A stretch of DNA of 64,000 nucleotides from Adiantum capillus-veneris (lineage: Eukaryota > Streptophyta > Polypodiopsida > Polypodiales > Pteridaceae): NCBI GenBank assembly GCA_014529385.2, contig CM043955.1, forward strand, positions 141,636,640 to 141,700,639, in the 5' to 3' direction. The notes beneath the pieces are model-generated. The model was not told the origin of the DNA and did not search any database. It saw nothing but the letters and a program-made list of their open reading frames with translations. How positions within the stretch are numbered: the first letter of the stretch is position 1; each line of letters begins with the position of its first letter. This document shows, one piece after another, positions 1 to 11,833 of the stretch. A program made the position numbers and the translations under genes.

Positions 1-2
1 AG

Positions 3-2195
3 GCCATCATGTGTGCCACTTATGTACTTAACAGGTGTCCTACAAAAGCTTTGTAGTCTATTACTCCATATGAAGCATGGCATGATAGAAAACCTTCTAT
101 TGAGCACATGCGTGTTTTTGGCTGTTTGGCATATGCTTTGGTGCCACAAGTGCAGCGCAGAAAATTGGATGATAAGGCTGTCAAATGTATTTTTGTTGGT
201 TATAGTGCTGAAAGCAAAGCTTACAGGTTGTATCATCCGCAAACAAAACGTATTCTGGTTTCTCGGGATGTAGTGTTTGTGGAAGATTCTGTTCAGCCCT
301 TGTTGTCATGTACTAGAGACAGTAATGTAAGCTCAAAGGACATTTATGACACTTTGTTGCCTCTTTTCAGTGGTGGAAATACGAATGTAAGTTCCAATGA
401 GGCAAATGTACAGCCTATGGGGGTTTCTGAAAATGTTTTAGAACAGCCTATTACTGATGCAGATGTACATGATGTACTTGATGAGGAAAGGGCTGAAAAT
501 GAGCAGGCTAGAGGTATGCCAAAATGGCTGGTGCACACTTTGCGTGACAGTAAATTGGATGCACCTTTATCTAGTCGTACTCGTTCAGGCTCTCGCCATG
601 CATCTTATGCATCAGATTGTTATGCTTTGGCTGTGTCTAGTTTACATGATGTTGAGGAGCCTCTGTCTTTTGATGAAGCACAGAATTCAGAAAATTGGAT
701 TGCTGCCATGAAATCAGAATATGATGCACTTATAGAGAATGACACATGGACTTTATGTGATTTGCCTCCTGGCAAAAAGGCCATTGGTACGAAGTGGGTT
801 TACAAGTTGAAACGCAAGCCGGATGGTGAGATCGATCGCCATAAGGCTCGACTTGTTGCAAAGGGTTATGCACAACAAAAAGGCATAGATTATGAAGAGA
901 CTTTTGCTCCCACTTGTCGTATGACTACTGTGCGTTTTCTATGTGCATTGGCAGCTCATTTTGGTTGGGATGTACATCAATCAGACATTGTTACTGCTTT
1001 CTTGAATGGTGACATATTTGAGGAAGTTTATGTAACGCAGCCTCGCGGTTTTGTCATAAAAGGACAAGAGGACAAAGTGTGCAAATGTAAGAAGGCTTTG
1101 TATGGGTTGAAGCAATCTCCTCGTGCTTGGTATGAGAAAGCTGACACTCATTTGGTTAAACGAGGCTTTCGTAACAGTCCAACAGAAAGCACATTGTATG
1201 TAAAGCGTGAGGATGATGTATTTCTCATTGTGGTTCTTTATGTTGATGATTTGCTGATCACTGGACCAAATGAGAGACATATTGCTGAATTTAAGGCTGA
1301 TTTGAATGCTACTTTCAAGATGAAAGATTTGGGGCTGTTGCATCATTACTTGGGTATACAGTTTAAGCAGTGTGATGGTGGTATTGCCTTGTGTCAGAAA
1401 AGTTACATAGAGACATTGCTATGTAAGTTTGGACTTGAGGATTGCAAACCTATTGCCACTCCCATGGAAACAGGTTTGAAGTTGAGTCTACATGATGCTG
1501 GTGATCCTGCTGATGTCACTCTTTACCAAACTGCTGTTGGCTGCCTCATTTATGTATGCAACACGAGGCCAGATATTCAGTTTGCAGTCTCGCAGGTCAG
1601 CAGATTTATGCATAGCCCAGGGTCTAAGCATTGGCATGCTGTCAAGAGGATTTTCCGCTACCTTAGTGGCACTTTACATCTTGGCTTGTTTTATCCCAAG
1701 GGGGGATCATTGCCGCCAGACTTACATGCTTTTTCGGACTCAAATTGGGCTGGTTGTTTTGACACGCGAGTGTCCACAAGTGGTTTTTGTTTCATGCTTG
1801 GCAGTTCATGTATATCATGATTGAGCAAGAAGCAACCTACTGTGGCCACTTCGAGTTGTGAGGCTGAGTACAGGGCAGTCTTCACAGCTACGGTTGAGTG
1901 TGTATGGCTCAGACGCCTTATGGCTGACTTGGGTGTTGGACAGGACACTGCCAACACTATCTACACTGACAGTCAGAGCGCATTGGCAGTTGCAAGGAAC
2001 CCAGTTTTTCATGCTCGCACAAAGCACATTGAGGTGCATTACCACTATGTCAGGGAGAGGCTCTCAGCAGGAGAGATCAGCTTGGCTTATGTGCCAACAC
2101 AGGACAACCTTGCAGATCTTTTCACAAAGGCATTGTCTCGTGAGAAGCTTGAAGCTTTCCGCAAAGCTTTGGGCTTACTCCCCTTTGTGGACTGA
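3..2195 (+). pseudogene. Ty1/copia pol fragment (integrase C-term, reverse transcriptase, RNase H)
   Basis: This is the 3' part of a Ty1/copia polyprotein; the window edge cuts off gag, protease and most of integrase. One frame runs from base 3 to the TGA ending at 2195. It begins in integrase, followed by the copia spacer. The reverse transcriptase carries the GTKWVYKLKRKPDG and KARLVAKGYAQQ blocks and the YVDDLLITG active site near 1240-1266. RNase H/connection motifs follow, with SSCEAEYRAVF near 1851 and the KHIEVHYHYVRE block near 2025. The frame is broken by TAG at 54-56 and by TGA at 1818-1820. The second lies where relatives have a conserved Trp before LSKKQPTVATSS, so it looks like TGG to TGA. 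No frameshift was seen. The copy is therefore recent but non-coding as full pol. Confidence 0.93.
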
Positions 2196-2260
2196 TCCTG
2201 TACTCAGGGCATGGCACTTCCCTTTACTCATGTGCCAGCTCTCGTTCACCGCATCACTCC

Positions 2261-2497
2261 AGGGGGGATTTGTTACCATATACATGTGGTAGTGATGTGT
2301 GTGAACACACTAGGACCGCCGGGGCATTTTTTCCCTCTTTAGGAGGTTTTTTCCCCCGTGCATTGTATATACGCCCATCGCTCTAGGGCTATCTATCTTT
2401 CCATTGCACACTAAGTAACACACTCTCTATTGTGTGCCTTGAGCTTCCTTCGTCTTCTCCAAGCTGTGTGTGTTTCTCTGCAACCCTAATTCCAACA
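2261..2497 (+). repeat. 3' LTR of the first copia element with polypurine tract
   Basis: A purine-rich tract AGGGGGGATT (2261-2270) lies 65 bp after the pol stop. The LTR follows, starting TGTTACC at 2271 and ending CCAACA at 2497, about 227 bp, with TGTT/AACA terminal inverted bases. A TATA-like stretch lies near 2366. The matching 5' LTR is outside the window, so the boundary is inferred from the PPT and terminal bases only. Confidence 0.72.
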
Positions 2498-2884
2498 TGA
2501 AGTTATTGGCACGCCGTAAATATGGACATCACACGCAATACTAAATCTAAAGAAGAACACATGGATAATTTCAAGCACAATACCAATAGATGATGTATGG
2601 CTATTTAATACTTGGGTCAAAATGAAGGAATCATGTCTACTCGAAGCCAAATGCACTAGAGAAGGTGTGATCATTGGCGTTTGCTCCAATGATACTCTCA
2701 CTGCATCTATCATGATGTTGATGATTTTTTGTAATGATGAGCGCGACTTTATTATTTTATTGAGCACGAGAAAAATATTATTATTCCGTGGGTGATTAGC
2801 AAGGAAATCACTATCAATATCATTTTGAATGATTTGTTCAAAAGATGTATTATTGTTGGTTGAGGAACCCATGTACGTGTAGTT
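2498..2884. other. no gene recognised
   Basis: Short open frames only, none resembling a known family. Nothing beyond flanking DNA of the copia LTR can be supported here. Confidence 0.5.
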
Positions 2885-2948
2885 CCCCCCCCCCCCCCCC
2901 CCTTGGGCTATGGGGTGGAAGGAAGACAAGTGAATGAAACACGCACAC

Positions 2949-2993
<45 letters not shown>
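2885..2993. repeat. poly-C (18) and (GA)n microsatellite
   Basis: A run of 18 C at 2885-2902 is followed, after a short CACACAC stretch, by (GA)n at 2952-2993. It is the first of many purine/pyrimidine dinucleotide tracts in the window. Confidence 0.95.
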
Positions 2994-2996
<3 letters not shown>

Positions 2997-3089
2997 GAAT
3001 TTACAAGATGAGAAATAGATGAAAGCAATATAATACAAAGAGTGTTTTTCTGCGTGGAGGTGATGAAGCGTCAATGTTGTAGAGGAGTG

Positions 3090-4495
3090 CTACTTTGTCT
3101 CTTCGACAAAAGATGTGATGAGGCCTAACTTGTTGACGGTGAATTTTCCAGTTCGGACAAGGGAGGCTAGTAGCTCACGTGCATCCAGCACATCAGAAGC
3201 ATATAAGTCAACAAAGTTTTTGTCAAGGTGCAATACTTTGTCGACTATGTCACCCGCTAAGGAAACATCAATTGCGGAAGCTTTGTTGGCCAAAATATTT
3301 CCTTCAAGCTTAGGCACCAAAACAATAGTTGTAGATTTTGAACAAATAGAGCAAAAGTATGCCTCTTGTTGGTGATGAATCTTAGTAGATTTGCATTGAC
3401 CGCAAAAACGTTCCACCAAAATTGAGTTCACATTCACAAAGTGCAGTGTGCCAGTCACCTATGTATAGGTACTTGACGAGTTAGAGCTTTCTTGAGTTAT
3501 TATGGGGAAAAAGGAAAAGCAAGATCAATACTTACTTCTTGATTGTGACCAACATCAAGAATATGGGCCTTATATGCTTCCTCCAAACGATAGTTGAGAC
3601 GAGAACTTTTGACGTGTGCTAGGATAGTAATATCCAAGACTGAGAGTGTATTGCTTCTACCTGTGAAGGAACCTATGTTTCGTGCAACAAACATAGGATG
3701 CACACCGGTCTCAAGAGCACGAAATATAGAGTGGTAATCGTCTTTGCGTGCATTGACGAAGCTAAGTTGTGATGGCAAGAGAGGGAAAATATTAGAAAGT
3801 TGCAAATCTATAGAAGGGCGAAGGTAAGTAAGCCTTACAGGGCACGAATTTCAACTGTTGGGCCATCTGCAACAACAAGATCACCTTGGGAAGACCAGCT
3901 TTTGAAGTGCTAGCATGGCCCTGTATAACAACAAAAGCTACAGTTCCAAAGTGTGTATGGGTGCCTTGTGCATGCAAGGACTGTGTCTCATCCAAAAATT
4001 CACGCACTTTGCTCTCTGGGTAGAAACTAAGGCTGACTTCAAAAGGCTTTGTCTTTTCTACGAGCATGGAAGCGTTGAAGAATAGTACATAAGGAGATGT
4101 GCAACCATCTGACTTAGTTTATTTTTAACAGCTACATTCTCAATGTGGACAAAGTCTCCTACAGCAAGGGTGTCAATGAATTGCTCAATAAATTGATCGC
4201 TAACAACACAAGTGATGGTGTCAGTGTTGAGTGGGTCAACTAGGTCTGCCTTAAGGTAACGCATATACTTAGCGACTTCTGGGCTTTGTTTGTAGGTTCC
4301 ATATCGGTTAAGTATGCACCCCTCTAAAGCGAAACGAGGGCAAGTTTCAATGATGTCACCAATGCGCCATAGAGGGATCTTAGTGGGAATATAAGGCACA
4401 AGAGAAGATGAACTAGCAGGAATTACATTTTTATGGTGACACTCCGCAACGCTCTCTTTACCCTCCGCAACGCTCTCTTTTTTTTGTAGCTGCAA
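3090..4495 (-). pseudogene. RPA1/MEIOB-like OB-fold single-strand DNA-binding protein, decayed
   Basis: Four minus-strand coding pieces lie in order: 4495-4058, 4067-3792, 3805-3500 and 3458-3090. The first contains an OB-fold-like stretch (TITCVVSDQFIEQFIDTLAV then GDFVHIENVAV). This resembles the DNA-binding OB folds of replication protein A large subunit and its meiotic relative MEIOB, which coat single-stranded DNA. The last piece has a CGQC...CSIC zinc-ribbon-like pattern as in the C-terminal RPA1 domain. The last two pieces are joined by a convincing intron: donor GTAAGT just after the codons for GHNQE (near 3535) and acceptor ACATAG before GTGACTGG (near 3450). The other junctions need indels near 4065, 3925 and 3800, and no normal-length intron explains them. 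It is probably a pseudogene or one badly eroded allele. Family assignment is moderate; MEIOB versus RPA1 cannot be decided by eye. Confidence 0.5.
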
Positions 4496-4885
4496 GTGGT
4501 GGTCCCCCTAGAAAAGGTTTGGCTTCCACAACAAAAAACAAAACTTGTAAGGGTTGGATACAACAGTAGAATATCTATGTGGTGCAAGCAAGCCTTACTT
4601 AGTTCCGTTGTCGCCTCGTACGTCTTGAAAAGTGTAAGTGCTACTAGTTTGATCTATACGCTTGAGGGATTTCGACCCAATGCCAAGAGAAGGAGAAACA
4701 TCAACCTTAGCCAGGCTCGAAACGCTCCTTGTGCGGAGTGGAGGCACATGATCAAGAATGAGGCCACTATCAATCCCAAGAATGATGTAGTTGTATCATG
4801 GTGCACTATCTTGTGTAACTCTGTAGAAACAGAAAGAAAAATCGCATTATTGCCAAGCCTACATCAAGCATTTTCTATAAGTTAG

Positions 4886-5449
4886 CAAACTATTGAGTCA
4901 CCATTTTCAAACTCTATCGAGCGAACATCACTAGATTCATCGCACATGGGTTCGACGTTGTCATCGTAGCCATCGTAATGTCCATCGAGTGGATTTCACG
5001 AGGAGGAAGAGACAGCCATATTAAAAGAGGATGGTAAATAATGTTTACACAATTATTACTTGATGTGTTCAAAAGAAGCAAAGGGTAAAGAACATCCTTT
5101 AGCTACAGGATAAATAAGTTTATAGAAACAATACTTCAGAGAGTCACAAGGATCTTAGGATCAATAAGGGAGAGGGATGTTTTTGAAGTGATTTTTCAAG
5201 CAGCAAGACCACTTATATACTGCAACCTCCCTTCTATTTCTCAAAGCTCACTAAGTCTTAAAGGCAATCTACTATCATATCTATTAAATAGATTTGACAC
5301 ATAAATGGATTTGACAACTTTAGACACATGCAAATGCAAGAGAACATAATATTCAAAGAAATTAAGGAACTAGTGGACAAGTGTGTGTTGGGGTCTAGTG
5401 TTTCCACCATGCTCATGCGTTGAACACCCTAGAAAGAACGAATGGACAA
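4886..5449. other. no gene recognised
   Basis: AT-rich DNA with short frames only. Some wording near its 3' end resembles the flank of the 330 bp repeat that follows. Confidence 0.45.
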
Positions 5450-6910
5450 GCCTAAAATTTCCTCTTTGAAAACTCAGTGAAAAGAAATTTGCATACTCGA
5501 GGAAATGGTTTTTCTAGAGCGCTTGGAGGGAAAAGGATTTCCAAAAACCAGTGCTCGTGGAAACGTGCCAGTTTCAATCTCAAAAATGCCAGTTGAGGAC
5601 ACGATAGTGTTTGGAAAAAAACATTTTTTCAAACATACAAAAATTCCTTTCCTTGGATTTGTTAAGAGAAAAATTTAGAGAATCAAGTTGATTTTTCTAG
5701 GCATGCACTATTTTTCTCTATTTTGGAGCCTACTTTCTTAGCATTTCCTCTTGGCAAAATCAAGGTATTATTTAGTGCTCGAGAAAAATGTGTCCTTGCT
5801 TAATATCGTGTTGTTTTCAATTTCCAAAGTGCTAGTTGGACGCAAGGGGAAAAGGAGAATTTCCACCCCAAAGTAGAGGACAATAGTGTAAAGAACTTTA
5901 AAAACATTGTAATTTGTGAAAATCTCCTCTTGGGAAATTTAAGCAAAGGAATTCTGTATGCGTGGGAAGATGCTTTTTCTCAAATATTGATATTATTAGA
6001 GCTTGCGTATGACGGCTGTGTCGAAGGTGACGCCGTGTTGCCTGCGGTGGGAAGCAAGGCTCAACTTTCAAGTCGTGACGCAAACTCGCAGAGGAGAGGA
6101 GTTTTCTTGCGCCACGAGCATTGTTCGAGGAAAATGTGTCTCAACTTAATATCGTGTTGTTTTCAATTTCAGAAATGTCGGTTTAGGGCAAAGGGAAAAG
6201 GAGAAATTATGCCACTAAATAGAGAAAAGTAGTGTAAAAAACTTTAAAAAGTTTCCTTATTTCCTAAAATTTCCTCTTGGAATATTCAAGAAAGGATTCA
6301 ATTATTCAAGCAATTAGAAGTTGTCCTCTAGGCAAGCTGGAAAAGTCTATACCTAGCTTTTCATTTTAATATTGAGGATGGAGATTGGAGAAGAAAGATT
6401 TGACAGGTAGGCTATGTCGCTTTGTACGTGATCAGCAGTTTCTGAGGAAAATGTGTCTCAGCTTAATATCCTACTAGTTTCAATTTCAAAAATGCCGATA
6501 GAGGGCACGAGAAAAAGGAGAAATGCCGCCCAAAAAAAAAAAGTGTAAAAATCTTTAAAAATGGCCTAATTTTCTAAAATTTCCTCTTGAAATAAAGAAG
6601 GAAAGGTGCCAATATTGTTTTCGAGAGCATCTAACATGCGGAGTTGCGATTGGTCACATAGTGCCTTGATTTGTGTGTGTGTGTGTGTGAGTATCGTGCA
6701 AAAATACTAATTCTCTCTCTTTCTCTCACACACAACCACACACAAATTAACATGAGATGATGCAACACGCAAGGCAGTGTTCGGGAAAAATGTGTTTCAG
6801 CTTAATATCTTGCCGTTTTCAATTTCCAAAATGCCGGTTGAGGGCAAGGGGAAAAGGAGAAATTTCGCCCCAAAATAGAGAAAAATAGTGCAAAAATCGA
6901 CAAAACATAT
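5450..6910 (+). repeat. degenerate ~330 bp tandem repeat, 4 clear copies plus partial
   Basis: A block beginning GTGTCTCAGCTTAATATC recurs at about 5790, 6136, 6453 and 6792, giving spacings of 346, 317 and 339 bp. It is followed each time by a TTTCAATTTCCAAAATGCCG-like segment, AAGGGGAAAAGGAGAAAT and a TAGTGTAAAAA-like tail. A shorter relative lies near 5570-5610. A second shared block (TTTCCTCTTG) sits in the second half of each unit. No coding sequence is maintained across copies, so this is an old satellite-like array rather than a gene family. Confidence 0.75.
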
Positions 6911-7104
6911 GTATTGTACGTTCGAAAATTTGATTTTTCCCAAAGACTGCCACCGGTGCTCGAAAAAAACTTTTTCTCAAAAACTTGACAAATATGTAAA
7001 ACAACAGAGGTAAATTGACAATATTTGAAGGGAACTGAACTCCCACTAATTTTCTTAAAATTTTGTAGGTTTTCACACTTTCAAATATAAAATTTAGAGG
7101 TAAA

Positions 7105-7132
7105 TTGAGGGGACAGCAGCAGAGCTATGGAG

Positions 7133-7212
<80 letters not shown>

Positions 7213-7378
7213 CATTCATTGAAGCGCATCTGGACAGCTGTAGTACTGTACAGATATCGGGGATTGTACTCTGGTTGCATTCATTGAAGCGCGTCTGGAC
7301 AGCTTGCAGAAAAGCGCTCTAAGCACATGTCAAGCTCGCAAGTCGCAAGGAGTGAGAGGACAGCGGCAGCTATGGAGA

Positions 7379-7420
<42 letters not shown>

Positions 7421-7560
7421 GCAATCGAGGCCCAGTTGAATTCGAGGGTCTGGACACTGACTGTAGTTATTGAAGCACACGTGTCGAGTCTGGACTGCTG
7501 CAGAAAACCGAGGTGCTCAAACTCTGAGGCTTGAGCGCACGTGAAGCTCGTGAGTCGCAA
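7105..7560 (+). repeat. duplicated ~240 bp unit carrying (CT)n/(CA)n
   Basis: Two diverged copies share AGCTATGGAGAG, a (CT)n tract (7134-7168, continuing into (CA)n to 7210; and 7381-7419), TTGAAGCGCxTCTGGACAG-type text and a GCTCGxxAGTCGCAAGGAGT end. The microsatellite is part of the duplicated unit. Confidence 0.65.
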
Positions 7561-8723
7561 GGAGTTTGTGCAACCTCATGCCATTGGACAGCCTTGGGTC
7601 GACGTCTGACGGCAACTGCAACTGCAGAGGCTCATGTTCCCTCACACCTTTCTCAACTCCAAAAGAGTTGGGCCGTCCACGTGGAGCACATCTGTGAAGT
7701 ACGCCTAAGGTCGCCCAACACTAAGGCCTTTCCTTAGCAGGCCAAAAAGGATACCTCCCTGTGGGCAGTGACTTTTGGCCTCCTCTTTCTTTAAACTTTT
7801 GAGGTTAACTTTCCTTTTCTTTTTTTCCAAATCCAGCCACCATCTCCCTTTACACTTTCATAAAATAGGAACTTGATAATATCGTTCCCATGCAGTCGGT
7901 GCTCCCCCATGCCAAGACTGCCAAATATCACCCACATCAATGCACTCGAACCCCGTCTTGCTAGCTCGAATCCATCAGAAATTTTTTCCGCACTCCAAAT
8001 TTCTCAAGCTCGCTAATCAAAACCGCTAAAGGACCGAAAAAATGCTACTGACCGCCTTACATTCTCCTTGGCATGTCCCGTCGCCCATGATTTTGATTTC
8101 CAAGCCGTCGATTTCAACTGACCCCACGCAATGCATGCTACCTTGCCAAACCTGGTCGAGGCAAGAAATAAACCTGGCGGCACGCCTTTTAATGCGGACA
8201 ACCTTGCACACACCAGACCCCTGGAAAACTTTCAACTGGCCATAACTTTCCATCTGTGAGCCCGCTTCTCAATCCGAGAAGACCGGCATGCTCCACAAAT
8301 TGAGCACTTCAAGCATATCAACTCGCATCATCTCTTGCCAACCACTTGCACCCGCCCAATCCGGCGAGGATCTGCAATGCATCCCACTTCAAGGTGCCAT
8401 ATCTTTCACATTCGGGCTCCGTTTGTTGACGAGTCGTCTGGACCTGCTCGGAAAGCCCATCGAGCACAACACCCTGGCACACAAAACCACCACTTTGGTC
8501 ATATAATGCCATCACCCAGTTTGGCGTCTGGCAGCACACCCTTGGCCAAAAAAACCATCATATGCATACATTTCCCAATCCACCTAACCACATTGGCACT
8601 TCACAGCTGCATTATCACCTGGGCCTGCATCTGCTCAACCACATAGCCCTGCTTGTGCCCATTTCTATCGTCGACAGCATTTGGTTCTACCAACGTGATG
8701 TGAATGCAATAACCGGATCCACG

Positions 8724-8725
<2 letters not shown>
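7561..8725. other. no gene recognised
   Basis: Open frames occur on both strands but none has recognisable domains. The long GC-richer stretch 7900-8660 reads like the untranslated part of a retroelement, but I found no LTR partner in the window. Confidence 0.35.

Positions 8726-8728
<3 letters not shown>

Positions 8729-8803
<75 letters not shown>
8729..8803 (+). repeat. (GA)n microsatellite
   Basis: Uninterrupted GA dinucleotides, about 37 repeats. Confidence 0.97.
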
Positions 8804-8807
<4 letters not shown>

Positions 8808-8819
8808 TATGCCTCAGCA

Positions 8820-9480
8820 ATAAAGCCCACGGGGTTTTTAATGAAGACCCCATCATGGGATCGACGACCAGGCAATACGCACAGATCTTGAGGAGATCGG
8901 ACTTCCAACAAAAAATTATGTGGGCTTTTGGTGTCGACAATGCGTAACCTTAACATATAAAGTAATCTTCAGTAGGCAAAAGTAAACTAGGACAAAAATA
9001 AATAAACTCGGACACGCTTGAATAAAATCGAACGACCAATTTTGTATCGGATTTCCCACGTGCAGATGGTCGCCCTCAATCCCATGACGGGGTCTTCATT
9101 CAGGACCCCGTCGGATTTAGTAACGAGGATAGATTTAGTAACGAGGTTGGGAGCAACGCGCACAGATCTCGAGGAGATCAAATGGCCAACAAAAAATCAG
9201 TGCAGCATGTTCCTCCCCCAAATTCGAAATCGAGCATGCATCGTTGGAGCCCGATGCCTTAACCACAAGTACGTGTGGCTTTTGGTTTCCACAATGCATA
9301 AACATCTAAAATGAGCTTGGACAGGCAAAAGTAAACCACGACAAAAATAAATAAAATCGGACAGGCTTGAATAAAATCGGATGGCCGATTTTATCTTGGA
9401 TCTTCCGCGTGCAGATGGTCACCGTCGATCTCATGATGGGATCTTCATTAAAGACCCCATGGGATTTAGCAATAGCAAAC
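8820..9480. repeat. three related copies of a hairpin-bearing repeat
   Basis: A motif with a built-in inverted repeat (GGGGTC ... GACCCC around TTCATT) occurs near 8828, 9088 and 9432. The first copy has the hairpin in the opposite orientation to the others. Shared flanks include ACGCACAGATCTTGAGGAGATC-like text (8880, 9160), AGGCAAAAGTAAAC followed by GACAAAAATAAATAAA (about 8975 and 9325) and CGTGCAGATGGTC (9060, 9408). Direct and inverted sub-blocks are intermixed. Confidence 0.6.
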
Positions 9481-9543
9481 ACAAGAGAGATAATAAGGTC
9501 GAATACACACTATCAAAGCCTCTGTCCATCCCCTTAGAGGACG

Positions 9544-9668
9544 GACGGGTAAGCTTTACACATTGCTATGCCAAAGCCGTAATGAACTAATAAAAGCTCC
9601 TCCCCTGACGGGTAAGCTTTACACATTGCTGTGCCCAAGCCGTAATGAAATAATAAAAGCTCCTCCCG
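9544..9668 (+). repeat. 63 bp perfect-register tandem duplication
   Basis: Two adjacent copies start GACGGGTAAGCTTTACAC at 9544 and 9607 and end AATAAAAGCTCCTCCC. They differ by only a few bases. Confidence 0.85.
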
Positions 9669-9859
9669 CTTGCACGAAAGGCGTTTATCCTATTGGTTGA
9701 GCCCTTCGTTGGCACTACCGTTAGGCAACGTCTATGGGGAGGAATTTTGCTGCCATGGCCATAGGGGCTTTGGCCAATCAAGATTCGTCGTGCAAGGGTG
9801 TTGTTTTTATGTGGAATACATGCATGCAATTACTATTTTTGCTTGGTGTAGAAGGTAGT

Positions 9860-10613
<754 letters not shown>

Positions 10614-10793
10614 GGGACTTATTATTTGTTTTGCACAAATGTTGTTACTCCAAGTGAGTGTAAGTGACTGAAACGATTTGATGAAAATAGTATGCCAAAA
10701 AGTTGATGAATTAAGAACGGAACTTTGAATGTAGCATGCAATGACTTCTTTACAATGAAATGGACAAAACTTCTGTGGAGAAGAGGAGGAGGA

Positions 10794-11225
10794 CTATATC
10801 GATAATATGGTCTTCAAAGTTGCGCGTGTGGGTAACTGGTTGACAGAGAAATAGCGCGAAACGAATTGTTTAGCTGACTGAAGGTGGTTGGGGACCACAT
10901 TAGAGTAATTTAATTCTATAGTCTTGAGTAGGCCGAGCACGTCCGCAATCTGCACGAACAACATACAATGGTGTTTTGTGGAGCAACTAGCCAGCACGGT
11001 GATGTCGATGGCGATTTGTCGACTGAGTGTATTCCAAGTGATGTAATGAGGATGCCATGGGGTAGGTGGTTGAAATGGCCATGAAATGAACTCACTCCTT
11101 TTATACATGTAGTGTTTGAGCACCCGCTCTTGCAAATTCGGGTAAAGACAGTATTGCAACTTGTACATTGCAGTCTCAAATTCTGGCTGCTGCTCAATCA
11201 GATCAGCTGGAATTGGCCTACCCAT
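10794..11225 (-). CDS. unidentified spliced exon, 143 residues
   Basis: A minus-strand frame of 143 residues starts MGRPIPADLIEQQPEF and ends at a stop at 10794. Immediately upstream is a textbook 3' splice site, a long T-rich tract ending CTTTTCAG directly before TTTAGAATGGG. The frame is therefore more likely an internal or terminal exon than a stand-alone gene. It lies just downstream, on the same strand, of the GIY-YIG pieces at 11.3-12.0 kb and may be their 3' exon. No domain is recognised. A proline/tryptophan-rich patch (SWPFQPPTPWHPHYITW) is the only distinctive feature. Confidence 0.4.
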   Translation of the reverse strand: MGRPIPADLIEQQPEFETAMYKLQYCLYPNLQERVLKHYMYKRSEFISWPFQPPTPWHPHYITWNTLSRQIAIDITVLASCSTKHHCMLFVQIADVLGLLKTIELNYSNVVPNHLQSAKQFVSRYFSVNQLPTRATLKTILSI

Positions 11226-11300
11226 TCTAAACTGAAAAGAAAAAGCATTTAAATCAAAGCAGTTGATAAGTTGTCATGTCTCTCATAGTTTGAGTGGAAA

Positions 11301-11833
11301 CAAAAAGACATTGTTGTAGGAAATGATCAAAGTTATGTGACAAAGACAGTGAGCAAAACAATGAAATAAAGACGGCAGTAGTTCGCAGCTATATTTTCTT
11401 GTGATTTTTCAAAAAATAATATATTCTCAACCTTGGTGGATGTCCCGAACAAACGTAATAACCTAATGAGGTTGTTGTTTTGTGTTGTTTAATATAGAAA
11501 TGGTCTAAGTTTCTAGCTTTATGTATATTGGTACTAGTTGCTAAAGTGGTAATTTCAAAATTGTCCACAAAAAGACATTGTTGTAGGCAATGATCAAAGT
11601 TATGTGACAAAGACAGTGAGCAAAACAATGAAATAAAGACGGCAGTAGTTCACAGCTATATTTTCTTGTGTTTTTTCAAAAAATAATATATTCTCAACCC
11701 TGGTGGATGTCCGGAACAAACGTTATAACCTAATGCAGTTGTTGTTTTGTGTTGTTTAATATAGAAATGTTCTAAGTTTCTAGCTTTAGGAATATTGGTA
11801 CTAGTTGCTAAAGTGGTAATTTCAAAATTGTCC
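11301..11833 (-). repeat. 267 bp tandem duplication inside the GIY-YIG region
   Basis: Bases 11301-11567 and 11568-11833 are near-identical direct copies, both starting CAAAAAGACATTGTTGTAGG on the plus strand. On the minus strand each copy encodes the C-terminal half of a GIY-YIG domain (FEITTLATSTN ... HFYIKQHKTTT ... CSGHPP). The promoter-proximal copy reads NLEHFYIKQH; the distal copy reads NLDHFYIKQH, so the probable catalytic Glu is conservatively changed there. Confidence 0.88.

Noticed and set aside
981-1346. 121-residue minus-strand frame
   Set aside because: Antisense shadow of copia reverse transcriptase.
4496-4885. 129-residue plus-strand frame
   Set aside because: Lies opposite and next to the minus-strand OB-fold gene; no domain, and composition fits an antisense shadow or 5' flank.
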